Source of the DNA: JAXHUH01 sp034211175
GTDB taxonomy: Bacteria; Actinomycetota; Acidimicrobiia; Acidimicrobiales; CAIXPF01
Direction: 5' to 3'
Assembly: GCA_034211175.1 (NCBI GenBank)
Contig: JAXHUH010000046.1
Coordinates: 1-37,317, forward strand
DNA length: 37,317 nt
Position numbers and translations under genes: made by a program. Position 1 is the first letter of the stretch. Every line of letters starts with the position of its first letter. Positions 1 through 8,275 of the stretch are shown piece after piece. The notes beneath the pieces were generated by a model. That model saw nothing but the letters and a program-made list of their open reading frames with translations, was not told where the DNA came from and did not search any database.

Positions 1-1145
1 GTGGGGTCGGGGTCGGAGCCGCTCGCGCCGTTCGTGTCGCCGGGCGGGCCCTCGGCGGTGGCGTCGCGGGCCTCGGCGGTCGCATCGGAGCCCGTCGGGT
101 CGCCGCCCCGCTCGTCGGAACCGCCCGCCTCGCCAGCATCGCCGGAACGGTCAGCATCGCCGGAACCGTCAGCATCGCCGGAACCGTCGGGGTCGTCGAC
201 CAGGCGGTCGCCGGCCCGTCGGGCCCGACGGCGCATCCAGCGACCCATGCGGGTGCCGACCCCGGCCCGCTCATCCGCGTGGATCACCATCTCGTAGTTG
301 CTGGCGAGGATGGCGTTGATCTCGCCGCCCACGATCAGCACCAGTGACAGCACGTAGAACAGCAGCATCAGGCTGATGGCGCTGCCGATGATGCCGTACA
401 CCGACGCGGACTCCCCGCCCTGGGCGTACTCGACGTAGGCCCGGAACCCGGCGGCCCCGACGAGCCAGCCGACGGCGGTGAACACGGCGCCGGGCATGTC
501 CCACTTCCACGGCGTGTGCTGGTTGGGGGCGACGTGGAAGAGGGTCGCGGCCCACAGCACCAGGATGACGAACGCGGCCAGCGGGGCGCCGTACTCGTAG
601 AAGAAGCCGGTGCGCTCGCCGACCAGCTCGGGCACGACGACGTGGAGCGTCACCGACACGACGGCGACGACGATCGTGCCGAGCGCCATGAGGACGCCGA
701 CGACGCGGGCGAGGAGGAAGTTGCGGGGGATGCGCACGTCGTAGGCCACGTCCATGGCCTTGGTCAGTGCGCCGAAGCCCCGGGACATGGCCCAGATGGC
801 GAGGATGATGCCGCCGACGATGCCCTGCTGGCTGCCCCGTCGGAAGAGGTTGTCGACCGCCTCGGTCGTCTCCTCGCTCTCGTCGCCGAGGACGGCGTCG
901 AGCAGGCGGGTGATGAGCTCCCGGGCGTCGCTGACCACCTGCTCGGTGGCGATCTGGTCGAGGAAGCCGAGGGTCGCGGCGAGCGCCAGGGTCGCCGGGA
1001 ACACGCTGAGCGTGGCGTAGAACGCCATCTCGGCGGCGAGCCCGCCGACGCGGTCCTCGATGAACTCCCGCACGAAGTCGCGCGAGAAGCCCTCGATCAG
1101 GCGCACCCAGGGGCGGCCTCGGAAGTGGTGGAGCCGTTCCCGCAC
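1..1145 (-). CDS. YihY/BrkB-family integral membrane protein (3' end outside window)
   Basis: The frame opens with GTG at 1145-1143, the first start after an in-frame TAG four codons upstream, and stays open to base 1, so the C-terminus is missing. The N-terminal segment (FVREFIEDRVGGLAAEMAFY, about residues 24-43) and several later hydrophobic helices match the YihY/virulence factor BrkB family, once called ribonuclease BN. Family members are six-helix inner-membrane proteins of uncertain transport or stress role. From about residue 303 the protein becomes a long hydrophilic tail of Ser, Gly, Asp, Glu and Ala with an 18-bp tandem repeat, probably cytoplasmic and disordered. It is divergent from the PaiB-like gene with 89 bp between starts. 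Family assignment is firm; the function is not known. Confidence 0.85.
   Translation of the reverse strand, partial: MRERLHHFRGRPWVRLIEGFSRDFVREFIEDRVGGLAAEMAFYATLSVFPATLALAATLGFLDQIATEQVVSDARELITRLLDAVLGDESEETTEAVDNLFRRGSQQGIVGGIILAIWAMSRGFGALTKAMDVAYDVRIPRNFLLARVVGVLMALGTIVVAVVSVTLHVVVPELVGERTGFFYEYGAPLAAFVILVLWAATLFHVAPNQHTPWKWDMPGAVFTAVGWLVGAAGFRAYVEYAQGGESASVYGIIGSAISLMLLFYVLSLVLIVGGEINAILASNYEMVIHADERAGVGTRMGRWMRRRARRAGDRLVDDPDGSGDADGSGDADRSGDAGEAGGSDERGGDPTGSDATAEARDATAEGPPGDTNGASGSDPDP
134..187. repeat. 18-bp in-frame tandem repeat, 3 copies
   Basis: The unit CAGCATCGCCGGAACGGT begins at 134, 152 and 170, with one variable base. It lies inside the YihY-family gene, where on the minus strand it encodes a repeated Gly-Asp-Ala-Asp-x-Ser pattern in the C-terminal tail. 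Such coding microsatellites expand and contract without breaking frame, so tail length may vary between strains. Confidence 0.85.
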
Positions 1146-1234
1146 GGTGTGACCAGCCTACGGGCAACCGGGCGGGGCGGCGGGATGGCCGAATCCGTGC
1201 ACGACGACCGGCGGCGGGCGGCGAGGATGGGGTC

Positions 1235-1873
1235 GTGTACCGACCCGCTGCCTTCGCCGAGGACCGTCCCGACGTGCTCGCCGGGCTGATCGATCGCATC
1301 GGCTTCGCCCACCTGGTCACGGCTGCAGGCGGGCTCGCCGCCACGCCGCTGCCGCTCCTGCGCGTCCCGGCGCCCGACGGACCGGGTCGGCTGGTGGGCC
1401 ACGTCGCCCGGGCCAACCCGCAGTGGCGGGACCTGCCCGACGGCGCCGAGGCGCTCGCCATCTTCACCGGCGCCGACGGCTACATCTCGCCGTCGTGGTA
1501 CCCGTCGAAGGCCGAGCACGGCAAGGTCGTGCCCACGTGGAACTACGTCGCCGTCCACGCCCATGGCACCGTGACGGTCCACGACGACCCGGCGTGGAAG
1601 CTCGACCTCGTCACCCGGCTCACCGACCGCCACGAAGCCGACCGCGCCGAACCGTGGGCGGTCTCCGACGCGCCCGCCGACTTCGTCGAGCAGCGACTGC
1701 GGGCCATCGTCGGCGTCGAGCTGCGCATCGACCGGCTCGAGGGCAAGCGCAAGCTCAGCCAGAACCGCCCGGCCGACGACGTGGCCGGCGTCCTCGCCGG
1801 CCTGGACGCCGACGGCGACCCGCAGGGCACCGCCGTGGCCGCCGAGATGCGCACCGCCGCGGCGGACGGCTGA
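1235..1873 (+). CDS. PaiB-like FMN-binding negative transcriptional regulator
   Basis: The 212-residue product begins MYRPAAFAED, the usual start of PaiB-family proteins, which keeps the GTG at 1235 as start. The conserved core SPSWYP...HGKVVPTWNY (about residues 85-104) and the later GKRKLSQNR motif (170-178) are PaiB hallmarks. PaiB proteins adopt a flavin-reductase-like split-barrel fold. In Bacillus subtilis PaiB represses sporulation and protease genes together with the acetyltransferase PaiA; many homologues are simply annotated FMN-binding protein. No PaiA homologue lies beside it, so the local role is unknown. It is divergent from the YihY gene and convergent with the acyl-CoA dehydrogenase. 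Confidence 0.85.
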   Translation: MYRPAAFAEDRPDVLAGLIDRIGFAHLVTAAGGLAATPLPLLRVPAPDGPGRLVGHVARANPQWRDLPDGAEALAIFTGADGYISPSWYPSKAEHGKVVPTWNYVAVHAHGTVTVHDDPAWKLDLVTRLTDRHEADRAEPWAVSDAPADFVEQRLRAIVGVELRIDRLEGKRKLSQNRPADDVAGVLAGLDADGDPQGTAVAAEMRTAAADG

Positions 1874-1930
1874 ACGGCGCGGCCCCTCCCGCCGCCAGCC
1901 ACCCCGCCACGACGCCCGGGTCCTGCGTGC

Positions 1931-1956
1931 ACGGACTGCCATCGGTGGCCGTCCGT
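1931..1956. terminator. Possible bidirectional hairpin between convergent genes
   Basis: ACGGAC (1931-1936) pairs with GTCCGT (1951-1956) and GCC with GGC inside it, leaving one mismatch and a 6-nt loop. It sits between the stop of the PaiB-like gene (1873) and the stop of the acyl-CoA dehydrogenase (2003). There is no T-run on either side, so termination is only suggested by position. Confidence 0.3.
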
Positions 1957-2002
1957 ACGGGCACGATCGAGGTCGCCCGGCGGGCTCGCGCGTGCCCTCG
2001 GG

Positions 2003-3250
2003 TCAGTTGCGGTGCTCGCGCCAGGGGCCGTCGTCGGCGCGGGGCTCGCGGGGCAGGCCGAGGACCCGCTCGCCGACGATGTTGCGCTGGATCTCCGAGG
2101 TACCCGCGTAGATCGTGCCCGGGCGCGCCCCGAGGAACGTGGTGAGCCACGCCCGGGTCGAGCCCGGGGTGCCGGGGGCGTCGGTGCTGATGCCGTGGGC
2201 CGCGTCGGGTCCCTCGGCGAGGAGCGCCTCGGCGCCCATGATGTCGAGCGCCAGCTCGGTGGCCTTCTGGTGGTACTCGCTCCACAGCAGCTTGGAGATC
2301 GACGCCTCGGGCCCGATCCCCGCGCCCGACAGCGACGAGGTCAGCGTGCGCATGCCCAGGTAGCGCATGATCTCGACCTTGGTGTGGGCCCACGCCAGGC
2401 GCTGGCGGAAGCCGGGGTCGTCGGTGACGCCGTGCTCGCGGGCCAGCGCCATGATGCGGTCGAGCTCCTCGCCGTAGTTGAGCGACAGCGTCGTGGCACC
2501 GTCGCCCCGCTCGAAGCCCAGCAGCACGTTGGTGATGCGCCAGCCGTCGTTGACGTCGCCGATCACGTTCTCCTTCGCGGTGCGGGCGTCGGAGAAGAAG
2601 ACCTCGTTGAAGTCGTGGCGGCCGCTGATGTTGATGATCGGCCGGACCTCGATGCCCGGCTGGTCCATCGGGATAAGCAGGAACGTCATGCCCTTGTGCT
2701 TGGGCACGTCGGGGTCGGTGCGGCACGGGGCGAAGATCCAGTTGGCGCTGTGGGCGTTCGAGGTCCAGATCTTCTGGCCGTTGACCACCCACTCGTCGCC
2801 GTCGAGCTCGGCCCGGGTGCCGAGGCTGGCGAGGTCGGAGCCGCTGTCGGGCTCGGAGTAGCCCTGGCACCAGCGGTCCTCGCCGCTGATGATGCGGGGC
2901 AGGAAGTGGCGCTTCTGCTCCTCGGTGCCGGCGGCGATGATCGTGTTGCCGAGCATGCGGATGCCGAACGCGTCGTTGGCCCCGCCGGTCGGCACACCGG
3001 CCTTCGTGAACTCCTCGGCGACGATGACCCGCTCCATCTGGCTGAGCCCGGCGCCGCCGTACTCCTTCGGCCAGTTGAGGGCGAGGAGGTCGTTGTCGGC
3101 GAGGATGCGCCGCCAGTCCTCGGTGAACCGCTCGGCCGCCTCGGGGTCGAGCGCGCCGATGCCCTTCCAGTCCGCGGGGAGGTGCTCGGCCAGGAAGGCC
3201 TGCGTCTTCTCGCGATAGGCCTCGGCCTCGGCGGAGTAGGTCGGGTCCAT
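2003..3250 (-). CDS. Acyl-CoA dehydrogenase family protein (FadE-like)
   Basis: The 415-residue flavoprotein has the full acyl-CoA dehydrogenase layout: N-terminal helices, middle beta domain with the FAD/substrate motif CQGYSEPDSGSDLASL (about 128-143), NGQKIWTS (157-164), and a C-terminal helical domain ending IYAGTSEIQRNIVGERVLGL. These enzymes make the alpha,beta double bond of acyl-CoA thioesters with FAD. The Glu of medium-chain enzymes (Y-E-G-T) is Ala here; a Glu in GFERG, near residue 247, fits the isovaleryl-CoA dehydrogenase or steroid-type catalytic position. AGGGG lies 6 nt upstream of the ATG at 3250, which favours it over the ATG at 3256. No beta-oxidation partners flank it, so the substrate (branched, steroid side chain or other) cannot be told. 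Confidence 0.9.
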   Translation of the reverse strand: MDPTYSAEAEAYREKTQAFLAEHLPADWKGIGALDPEAAERFTEDWRRILADNDLLALNWPKEYGGAGLSQMERVIVAEEFTKAGVPTGGANDAFGIRMLGNTIIAAGTEEQKRHFLPRIISGEDRWCQGYSEPDSGSDLASLGTRAELDGDEWVVNGQKIWTSNAHSANWIFAPCRTDPDVPKHKGMTFLLIPMDQPGIEVRPIINISGRHDFNEVFFSDARTAKENVIGDVNDGWRITNVLLGFERGDGATTLSLNYGEELDRIMALAREHGVTDDPGFRQRLAWAHTKVEIMRYLGMRTLTSSLSGAGIGPEASISKLLWSEYHQKATELALDIMGAEALLAEGPDAAHGISTDAPGTPGSTRAWLTTFLGARPGTIYAGTSEIQRNIVGERVLGLPREPRADDGPWREHRN

Positions 3251-3457
3251 CTGCATCCCCCTGGCGATCGATCCGGTGTGGTGCGACAAGCTACCGAGGA
3301 GGCTCCGGGTGCCGCCAGAAGCCGCCGCGCGGATGCACGCCCCTGGCGGCCACCGCTCGCCCACCGAGGCGTGACCGACGTCTCGTTGCCCAACCCTGGG
3401 TGCCCACGGTTGGGCACTGGGCCGCTCCACTCCCACATCGGGGTTCAGGAGGACTGG

Positions 3458-4084
3458 GTGTCTTCCGAACCAGCGGGCATGGGTGGAGAGATCATCAAGG
3501 TCCGACTCGATGACGGCGAGGGGCGCCGGTGGACGTGGCAGGACGGCCGTCGCCGCGGCGCCGCCGACTTCCCCCTCGACGGCCTGAGCCCGGGCGACGA
3601 GCTCGTCGTCGAGATGCGCTGGCGGGCCGGCCGCTGGGAGGTCGCCCGGGTCGTCGACGCTCCCCGCACCGCGGCACCGGCCGCGCCTGCGCCACCCAGT
3701 CGCCCACGCCGCGTTCCGCCGTCCACGGCCCGGCGCCACTGCCCGCCGACCGCGGCGACGCCCGGTGAGGTGTGGGTCGTGTGGATGCCGATCGACGCCC
3801 GCAGCGCGGCGGACCACGATGTCGTGCGCCACGGCAAGCGCCGGCCGTGCGTGGTGGTCGAGGTCGACCACCAGACGTCCTCCGCACGGGTCCTGCCGGT
3901 CCACGGGACCCGCACGTCGGCCCGCCGCCAGGGCATGGGCCGCCGCATCCGCTCGTGGCGCGAGGCCGGGCTCGAGAAGCCCTCGATCGTCTCGCCCGAG
4001 GAGCACGTGATCGACCTCACCGACCTAAAGCTGCGGGTCGGGACCCTCGCCCCCCAGGACCAGCGCCGCCTCGCCATCGCCTGA
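3458..4084 (+). CDS. Protein with C-terminal PemK/MazF-like domain
   Basis: I chose the GTG at 3458 because AGGAGG (3447-3452) sits 5 nt upstream; ATG 3479 is an alternative. The 208-residue product has two parts joined by a Pro/Ala/Arg linker (about 70-100). Residues 10-66 form a short beta-rich segment (IIKVRLDDG...DELVVEMRWRAGRW). Residues 103-205 begin GEVWVVWMPID and continue with KRRPCVVVEVD, VLPVHGTR, KPSIVSPEEHVIDL and RVGTLAP. That order resembles the MazF/PemK beta-barrel (GxVW start, RPxxVV strand, Ser-containing strand, late G-x-L turn). MazF/PemK proteins are ribosome-dependent or free mRNA endonucleases, usually paired with an antitoxin; no antitoxin gene is visible next to it. 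The assignment is from motif order only, and activity is not implied. Confidence 0.6.
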   Translation: MSSEPAGMGGEIIKVRLDDGEGRRWTWQDGRRRGAADFPLDGLSPGDELVVEMRWRAGRWEVARVVDAPRTAAPAAPAPPSRPRRVPPSTARRHCPPTAATPGEVWVVWMPIDARSAADHDVVRHGKRRPCVVVEVDHQTSSARVLPVHGTRTSARRQGMGRRIRSWREAGLEKPSIVSPEEHVIDLTDLKLRVGTLAPQDQRRLAIA

Positions 4085-4474
4085 GCGGCGAGAGCGGGAA
4101 CCACCGCCCGAGCGGCGCCGGCAGGTCACCCGCGAGACGGGCGTCGTTGGCGGCGCGGCCGCGCCCGAGCGGCGGAGAGCGGGTAACACAGCGAGCGGGA
4201 ACCACCGCCCGAGCGGCGCCGGCAGGTCACCCACGAGACGGGCATCACTGGCGGCGAAGCCGCGCCCGAGCGGCGGAGAGTGGGAGACACAGCGAGCAGG
4301 AACCACCGCCGCCGGGTCATCCGCGAGACGGGAATCGTTGGCGGCGAAGCCGCGCCCGAGCGGCGGAGAGCGGGAAACACAGCGAGCAGGAACCACCGCC
4401 GCCGGGTCATCCACGAGACGGGAATCGTTGGCGGCGAAGCCGCGCCCGAGCGGCGGAGAGCGGGAAGCGCGGAT
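4083..4474. repeat. Intergenic tandem repeat block, four units of 101 or 90 bp
   Basis: Units beginning GAGCGGGAACCACCGCC or GAGCAGGAACCACCGCC start at 4092, 4193, 4294 and 4384. The first two units are 101 bp. The last two are 90 bp because they lack 11 bp (about CGAGCGGCGCC) after the opening motif. Every unit ends with a GAGCGGCGGAGAGCGGG-like module, and one degenerate copy of this module overlaps the stop codon at 4083. The block fills the space between convergent genes and precedes a strong hairpin. Both strands contain open frames across it, but no start signal or family resemblance supports coding. I see no flanking direct repeat or transposase. Confidence 0.85.
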
Positions 4475-4502
4475 GGGGCCGGGGCCTCTCGGCCCCGGCC
4501 CC
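4475..4502. terminator. Perfect 12-bp GC hairpin, likely bidirectional terminator
   Basis: GGGGCCGGGGCC (4475-4486) pairs perfectly with GGCCCCGGCCCC (4491-4502) around a TCTC tetraloop. It lies between the convergent PemK-like gene and the CAP-domain gene. No T-run follows on either strand. Confidence 0.7.
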
Positions 4503-4551
4503 GGGATGGGCGAGTGTGATCGTCCCCGGCGACGCTGCCGAGGACGACGAC

Positions 4552-5078
4552 CTACGGCAGGTAGTCGCCGAAGACGTGGACGGCGTAGAGGCGGTTGCCG
4601 ACCCGGGCGAGGCCGACGCCGACGTTGTCGAACTCGGCGCCTGTCATGTTGGCGAGGTGGCCCGGCGAGGCGACCCACGCGTCGTGGACGGCTCGGACGC
4701 TGCCGGCGTAGCCGATGTTCTCGGCGAGGCCGCGCCAGCCGGCGGGCACATCCTCGGTGAGCACGGAGTGCTCGAACCGGCCGGTGGCCGCCATGTGGTT
4801 CGCCCAGGCCTGGGCCTTGGCGCTCAGCCCGCCGGAGAGCCGCAGCGCCGGCAGCCCCCGCGATGCCCGGGCCTGGTTCACGAGCTGGTGACTGGCGACG
4901 ACCTCGTCGCGGGTCCCGCCCGGACGGCCGTGGCACCGGCCTGCTCGGCCACCGGCACCAGGTACAGGAGCGTGGCGACGAGCGCGAGCACCGCGATGGT
5001 CGCGGTGCGCCGCACCACCGCGACGGGCGTGGCGGTGGGGTCGAGGTTCCTGGCGGGGGCGGCGGCGCTGGTGTGCAT
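4552..5078 (-). pseudogene. Secreted CAP/SCP-domain protein, frameshifted between signal peptide and domain
   Basis: One minus-strand frame starts with ATG at 5078 and encodes MHTSAAAPARN followed by a hydrophobic segment (ATIAVLALVATLLYLV), a signal peptide or membrane anchor, and then stops at 4878. A second frame, ending with TAG at 4552, encodes a complete CAP domain: LVNQARASRGLPAL, HMAATGRFEHS, GLAENIGY, WVASPGHLANM, VGVGLARVGNRLYAVHVFG. These include the His/Glu cleft residues of YkwD-type CAP proteins. The two join in frame if one base is added in or near the G-run around 4918-4926 (minus-strand CCGGGCGGGA). Either the gene is inactivated or the sequence misses one G. CAP proteins are extracellular; their bacterial function is mostly unknown. 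It lies downstream of clpB, separated by a hairpin. Confidence 0.75.
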
Positions 5079-5254
5079 CGGGGGCTCCGGAACGAGACGA
5101 CAACTTCTCGGGCGGGAACTGCTCTACGTGGTGAGACGCACACTGACGGTCATATTTCTGGTGCTGTTCGTTGATCGCTCAGGAGTTCGTCAAGAAAGGT
5201 CCAGATGCGGCCCGTCCGCCGTGCCGGGCCCGGGACCGGACCCGCAGGACGCGA

Positions 5255-5286
5255 CGGGGCCCCGGACCTCGCGGTCCGGGGCCCCG
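5255..5286 (-). terminator. 14-bp GC hairpin after clpB
   Basis: GGGGCCCCGGACC (5256-5268) pairs with GGTCCGGGGCCCC (5273-5285) around TCGC, and C5255-G5286 extends the stem to 14 bp. It begins 33 nt past the clpB stop on the minus strand, the right place to end the heat-shock transcript. No U-tract follows. Confidence 0.75.
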
Positions 5287-5318
5287 GAGGAACCACGTCG
5301 ACCCGGCGGGCCGCAGGC

Positions 5319-7814
5319 TCAGGCGAGCACGAGGCCGTGGTCGCCGTCGGTGTCGACGGTGACCGCATCGCCCTCGCCGTAGCGACCCTCGAGGATCGCC
5401 ATGGCCAACGGGTCGCCGACCTCCTTCTGGATCACCCGCTTCAGCGGACGGGCGCCGAACGCCGGGTCGTAGCCGACCGACGCCAGGTGCGCCCGGGCCG
5501 CCTCGGTCACCTTGAGCTCCATCCGCCGCTGGGCGAGGCGGCGCTCCAGGTGACGCAGCTGGATCCCGACGATCTCGTTGAGGTCGGCCTCGGTGAGCGA
5601 GCGGAACCGCACGATCTCGTCGATCCGGTTGATGAACTCGGGCCGGAAGAAGTCGCGGGGCTCGCCCGGCAGGTTCGAGGTCATGATCAGCACGACGTTG
5701 GTGAAGTCGACCGTGCGGCCCTGGCCGTCGGTCAACCGCCCGTCGTCGAGCAGCTGGAGGAGGACGTTGAACACGTCGGTGTGGGCCTTCTCGACCTCGT
5801 CGAGCAGCACGACCGCGTACGGCCGGCGCCGGATCGCCTCGGTGAGCTGGCCGCCCTCGTCGTAGCCGACGTAGCCGGGGGGCGCACCGATGAGCCGGGA
5901 CACGGAGTGCTTCTCCATGTACTCGCTCATGTCGATGCGGACCATGGCCCGCTCGTCGTCGAAGAGGAACTCGGCCAGTGAGCGGGCGAGCTCGGTCTTG
6001 CCGACACCGGTCGGCCCGAGGAAAAGGAAGCTGCCGATCGGCCGGTGCGGGTCGGACAGGCCGGCCCGGCTGCGACGGATGGCGTTGGCCACCGCGACGA
6101 CCGCCTCGTCCTGGCCGATGACCCGGGCGTGGAGCACCTCCTCGAGGCGGATCAGCTTCTGGACCTCGCCCTCCATCAGCCGCGACACGGGCACGCCCGT
6201 GACCCGGCTGACGACCTCGGCGACGTCCTCCTCGTCGACCTCCTCCTTCAGCATCTTGCGATCCTGCTGGAGCTCGGCCAGACGGGCGTCGGCCGCCCCG
6301 ATGTCGCGCTCGAGGCCGGGGACCTTGCTGTAGCGGACCTCGGCCGCCCGGGCGAGGTCGCCGTCGCGCTCGAAGCGCTCGACCTCGGCGTTGGCCCCCT
6401 CGAGCTGCTCCTTCAGCGCCCGGATGGCATCGATCGCCTCCTTCTCGGCCTGCCAGTGGGCCTTCATGCCCGACAGCTCCTCGCCGAGGTTGGCGATCTC
6501 CTCCTCGAGCCCGGCCAGGCGGTCGAGCGACGGCTGGTCGGTCTCCTTGCCGAGCGCGACCTTCTCGATCTCGAGCTGGCGGATGCGCCGCTCGACGACG
6601 TCGATCTCGGTCGGCATCGAGTCGATCTCGATCCGCAGCTTGGAGGCGGCCTCGTCGACCAGGTCGATGGCCTTGTCGGGCATGAACCGCCCGGTCAGGT
6701 AGCGGTCGGACAGCACCGCGGCGGCCACGAGCGCCGAGTCCTGGATGCGGACACCGTGGTGGACCTCGTAGCGCTCCTTGAGGCCGCGCAGGATGGCCAC
6801 CGTGTCCTCGACGGACGGCTCACCGACGAACACCTGCTGGAACCGCCGCTCGAGCGCCGGGTCCTTCTCGATGTGCTTGCGGTACTCGTCGAGCGTCGTC
6901 GCGCCGATCATGCGCAGCTCGCCGCGGGCGAGGAGCGGCTTGAGCATGTTCGAGGCGTCCATCGCGCCCTCACCGGCCGCGCCGGCACCGACGACGGTGT
7001 GCATCTCGTCGATGAACGTGACCACCTCGCCCTCGGCGTCGGTGATCTCCTTGAGCACGGCCTGGAGCCGCTCCTCGAACTCGCCCCGGTACTTGGCCCC
7101 GGCCAGCATCGACGCCAGGTCGAGCGCGATGACCCGCTTGTTGCGCAGGCCGTCGGGGACGTCGCCCTCGACGATGCGCCGGGCCAGGCCCTCGACGATG
7201 GCGGTCTTGCCGACGCCGGGCTCGCCGATGAGCACCGGGTTGTTCTTGGTGCGTCGCGACAGCACCTGCACGACGCGTCGGATCTCGTCGTCGCGGCCGA
7301 TGACCGGGTCGAGCTTGCCCTGGCGGGCGACCTCGGTGAGGTCGCGGCCGTAGCGCTGCAGCGCCTGGTACGACTCCTCGGGGTTCTGGCTCGTGACCCG
7401 GTGGCTGCCCCGGACCTCGCGCAGCGCGTTGAGCACCGACTCGCGGTCGGTCCCGAGCTTGTCGACCAGCGCCAGCAGGAGGTGCTCGGTCGAGAGGTAC
7501 TCGTCACCCAGCTCCTGGCGGGCCTCGTCGGCCACGTCGAGCGCGGCCTGGAACCCGCGGCCGAACCGGGACTCGGTGCCGTAGCTCTTCGGGAGCCGGT
7601 CGAGGTCGTCCTGGATGCGGTTGCGGAGCGAGGCCGGGGCGATGTCGAGGTGCGACAGGATGGGGAGCACGACACCCTCGGCCTGGCCGAGCAGCGCCAT
7701 CAGCAGGTGCTCGGGGGTGACCTCGGGGTTGGAGGCCTGGCGGGCCAGGCCGATGGCCGCCTGCACGGCCTCGGTCGTCTTGTGTGTCCAGCGGTTCGGG
7801 TCCATCGTTGCCAT
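5319..7814 (-). CDS. clpB: ATP-dependent disaggregase ClpB
   Basis: Hexameric AAA+ disaggregase working with DnaK. Numbering from the upstream GTG at 7826: double Clp N-domain (about 10-150), NBD1 Walker A GEPGVGKT (201-208) and Walker B FIDE (271-274), long charged coiled-coil middle domain (about 410-530), NBD2 Walker A GPTGVGKT (604-611) and Walker B VVLLDE. Start choice: GTG 7826 overlaps the hspR stop (GTGA) but has GAGGA directly against it; ATG 7814 (MATMDPNRW) is preferred, and ATG 7805 matches the usual MD start of actinobacterial ClpB. Total length of 835 from the GTG is a little short; the stretch after TSNLPGEP leads straight into FFRPEFINRID, about 20 residues fewer than in E. 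coli ClpB. Last gene of the dnaK operon. Confidence 0.96.
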   Translation of the reverse strand: MATMDPNRWTHKTTEAVQAAIGLARQASNPEVTPEHLLMALLGQAEGVVLPILSHLDIAPASLRNRIQDDLDRLPKSYGTESRFGRGFQAALDVADEARQELGDEYLSTEHLLLALVDKLGTDRESVLNALREVRGSHRVTSQNPEESYQALQRYGRDLTEVARQGKLDPVIGRDDEIRRVVQVLSRRTKNNPVLIGEPGVGKTAIVEGLARRIVEGDVPDGLRNKRVIALDLASMLAGAKYRGEFEERLQAVLKEITDAEGEVVTFIDEMHTVVGAGAAGEGAMDASNMLKPLLARGELRMIGATTLDEYRKHIEKDPALERRFQQVFVGEPSVEDTVAILRGLKERYEVHHGVRIQDSALVAAAVLSDRYLTGRFMPDKAIDLVDEAASKLRIEIDSMPTEIDVVERRIRQLEIEKVALGKETDQPSLDRLAGLEEEIANLGEELSGMKAHWQAEKEAIDAIRALKEQLEGANAEVERFERDGDLARAAEVRYSKVPGLERDIGAADARLAELQQDRKMLKEEVDEEDVAEVVSRVTGVPVSRLMEGEVQKLIRLEEVLHARVIGQDEAVVAVANAIRRSRAGLSDPHRPIGSFLFLGPTGVGKTELARSLAEFLFDDERAMVRIDMSEYMEKHSVSRLIGAPPGYVGYDEGGQLTEAIRRRPYAVVLLDEVEKAHTDVFNVLLQLLDDGRLTDGQGRTVDFTNVVLIMTSNLPGEPRDFFRPEFINRIDEIVRFRSLTEADLNEIVGIQLRHLERRLAQRRMELKVTEAARAHLASVGYDPAFGARPLKRVIQKEVGDPLAMAILEGRYGEGDAVTVDTDGDHGLVLA

Positions 7815-7822
7815 CGGTTTCG

Positions 7823-8275
7823 TCACTCCTCGACGAATCGGCGACCGGGCCGGCCGGTTCGGGCCAGGCGGGCCAGGTCGGGGTTGTAGGGCACGAGCGC
7901 CCGGGCGTGGGTGGCGGTGAGGCGACGGATGGTCGCCCGCGCCCGCTCCAGCTCGGCGGCGAGCTCGTCCTCCATGCGGCGCTGCTCGGCCGTCAGGTCC
8001 AGGACGAGCTTCACGCCCGTGTGGTTGAGACCGGCGGCGCTGAGCCGCTGGATCTCCTCGATGAGACGGAGGTCGGCGTCGCTGTAGCGACGGGCGCCCC
8101 CGTTGGTGCGGGCCGGTTCGAGCAGGCCCTTGCGTTCGTACTCCCGCAACGTCTGCGGGTGGACGCCGGCCAGCTCGGCCGCGACCGAGATGACGTAGCG
8201 GGGGAACTCCGGGTCACGGCGGGCCGACGGGCGCGTGGTGCGCTCGCCGCCGCGGGCCCGGCGGATCGTGGCCAT
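7823..8275 (-). CDS. hspR: HspR, MerR-family heat-shock repressor
   Basis: The 150-residue protein carries a MerR-type winged helix: RYVISVAAELAGVHPQTLR, EYERKGLLEPART, GGARRYSDADL (about residues 25-70), followed by a helix and an Arg-rich tail. HspR represses dnaK operons in actinobacteria by binding HAIR inverted repeats, using DnaK as co-repressor. A perfect HAIR site is present upstream of dnaK at 11356-11374. The ATG at 8275 overlaps the dnaJ TGA (TGATG); a GTG at 8278 is an alternative. The stop overlaps the potential clpB GTG. The overlaps suggest translational coupling of dnaJ, hspR and clpB. Confidence 0.93.
   Translation of the reverse strand: MATIRRARGGERTTRPSARRDPEFPRYVISVAAELAGVHPQTLREYERKGLLEPARTNGGARRYSDADLRLIEEIQRLSAAGLNHTGVKLVLDLTAEQRRMEDELAAELERARATIRRLTATHARALVPYNPDLARLARTGRPGRRFVEE

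Noticed and set aside
3251..4006. An N-terminal extension of the acyl-CoA dehydrogenase (frame open for another 250 codons)
   Set aside because: The extension is antisense to the PemK-like gene, shows no conserved motif, and a ribosome site precedes the internal ATG at 3250.
4083..4474. CRISPR array
   Set aside because: The units are 90-101 bp and almost fully conserved; there are no 25-40 bp repeats separated by unique spacers and no cas genes.
6045..7889. A 600-codon plus-strand frame opposite clpB
   Set aside because: Shadow of clpB; its composition (Asp, Leu, Val, His-rich) follows from the antisense of clpB codons.
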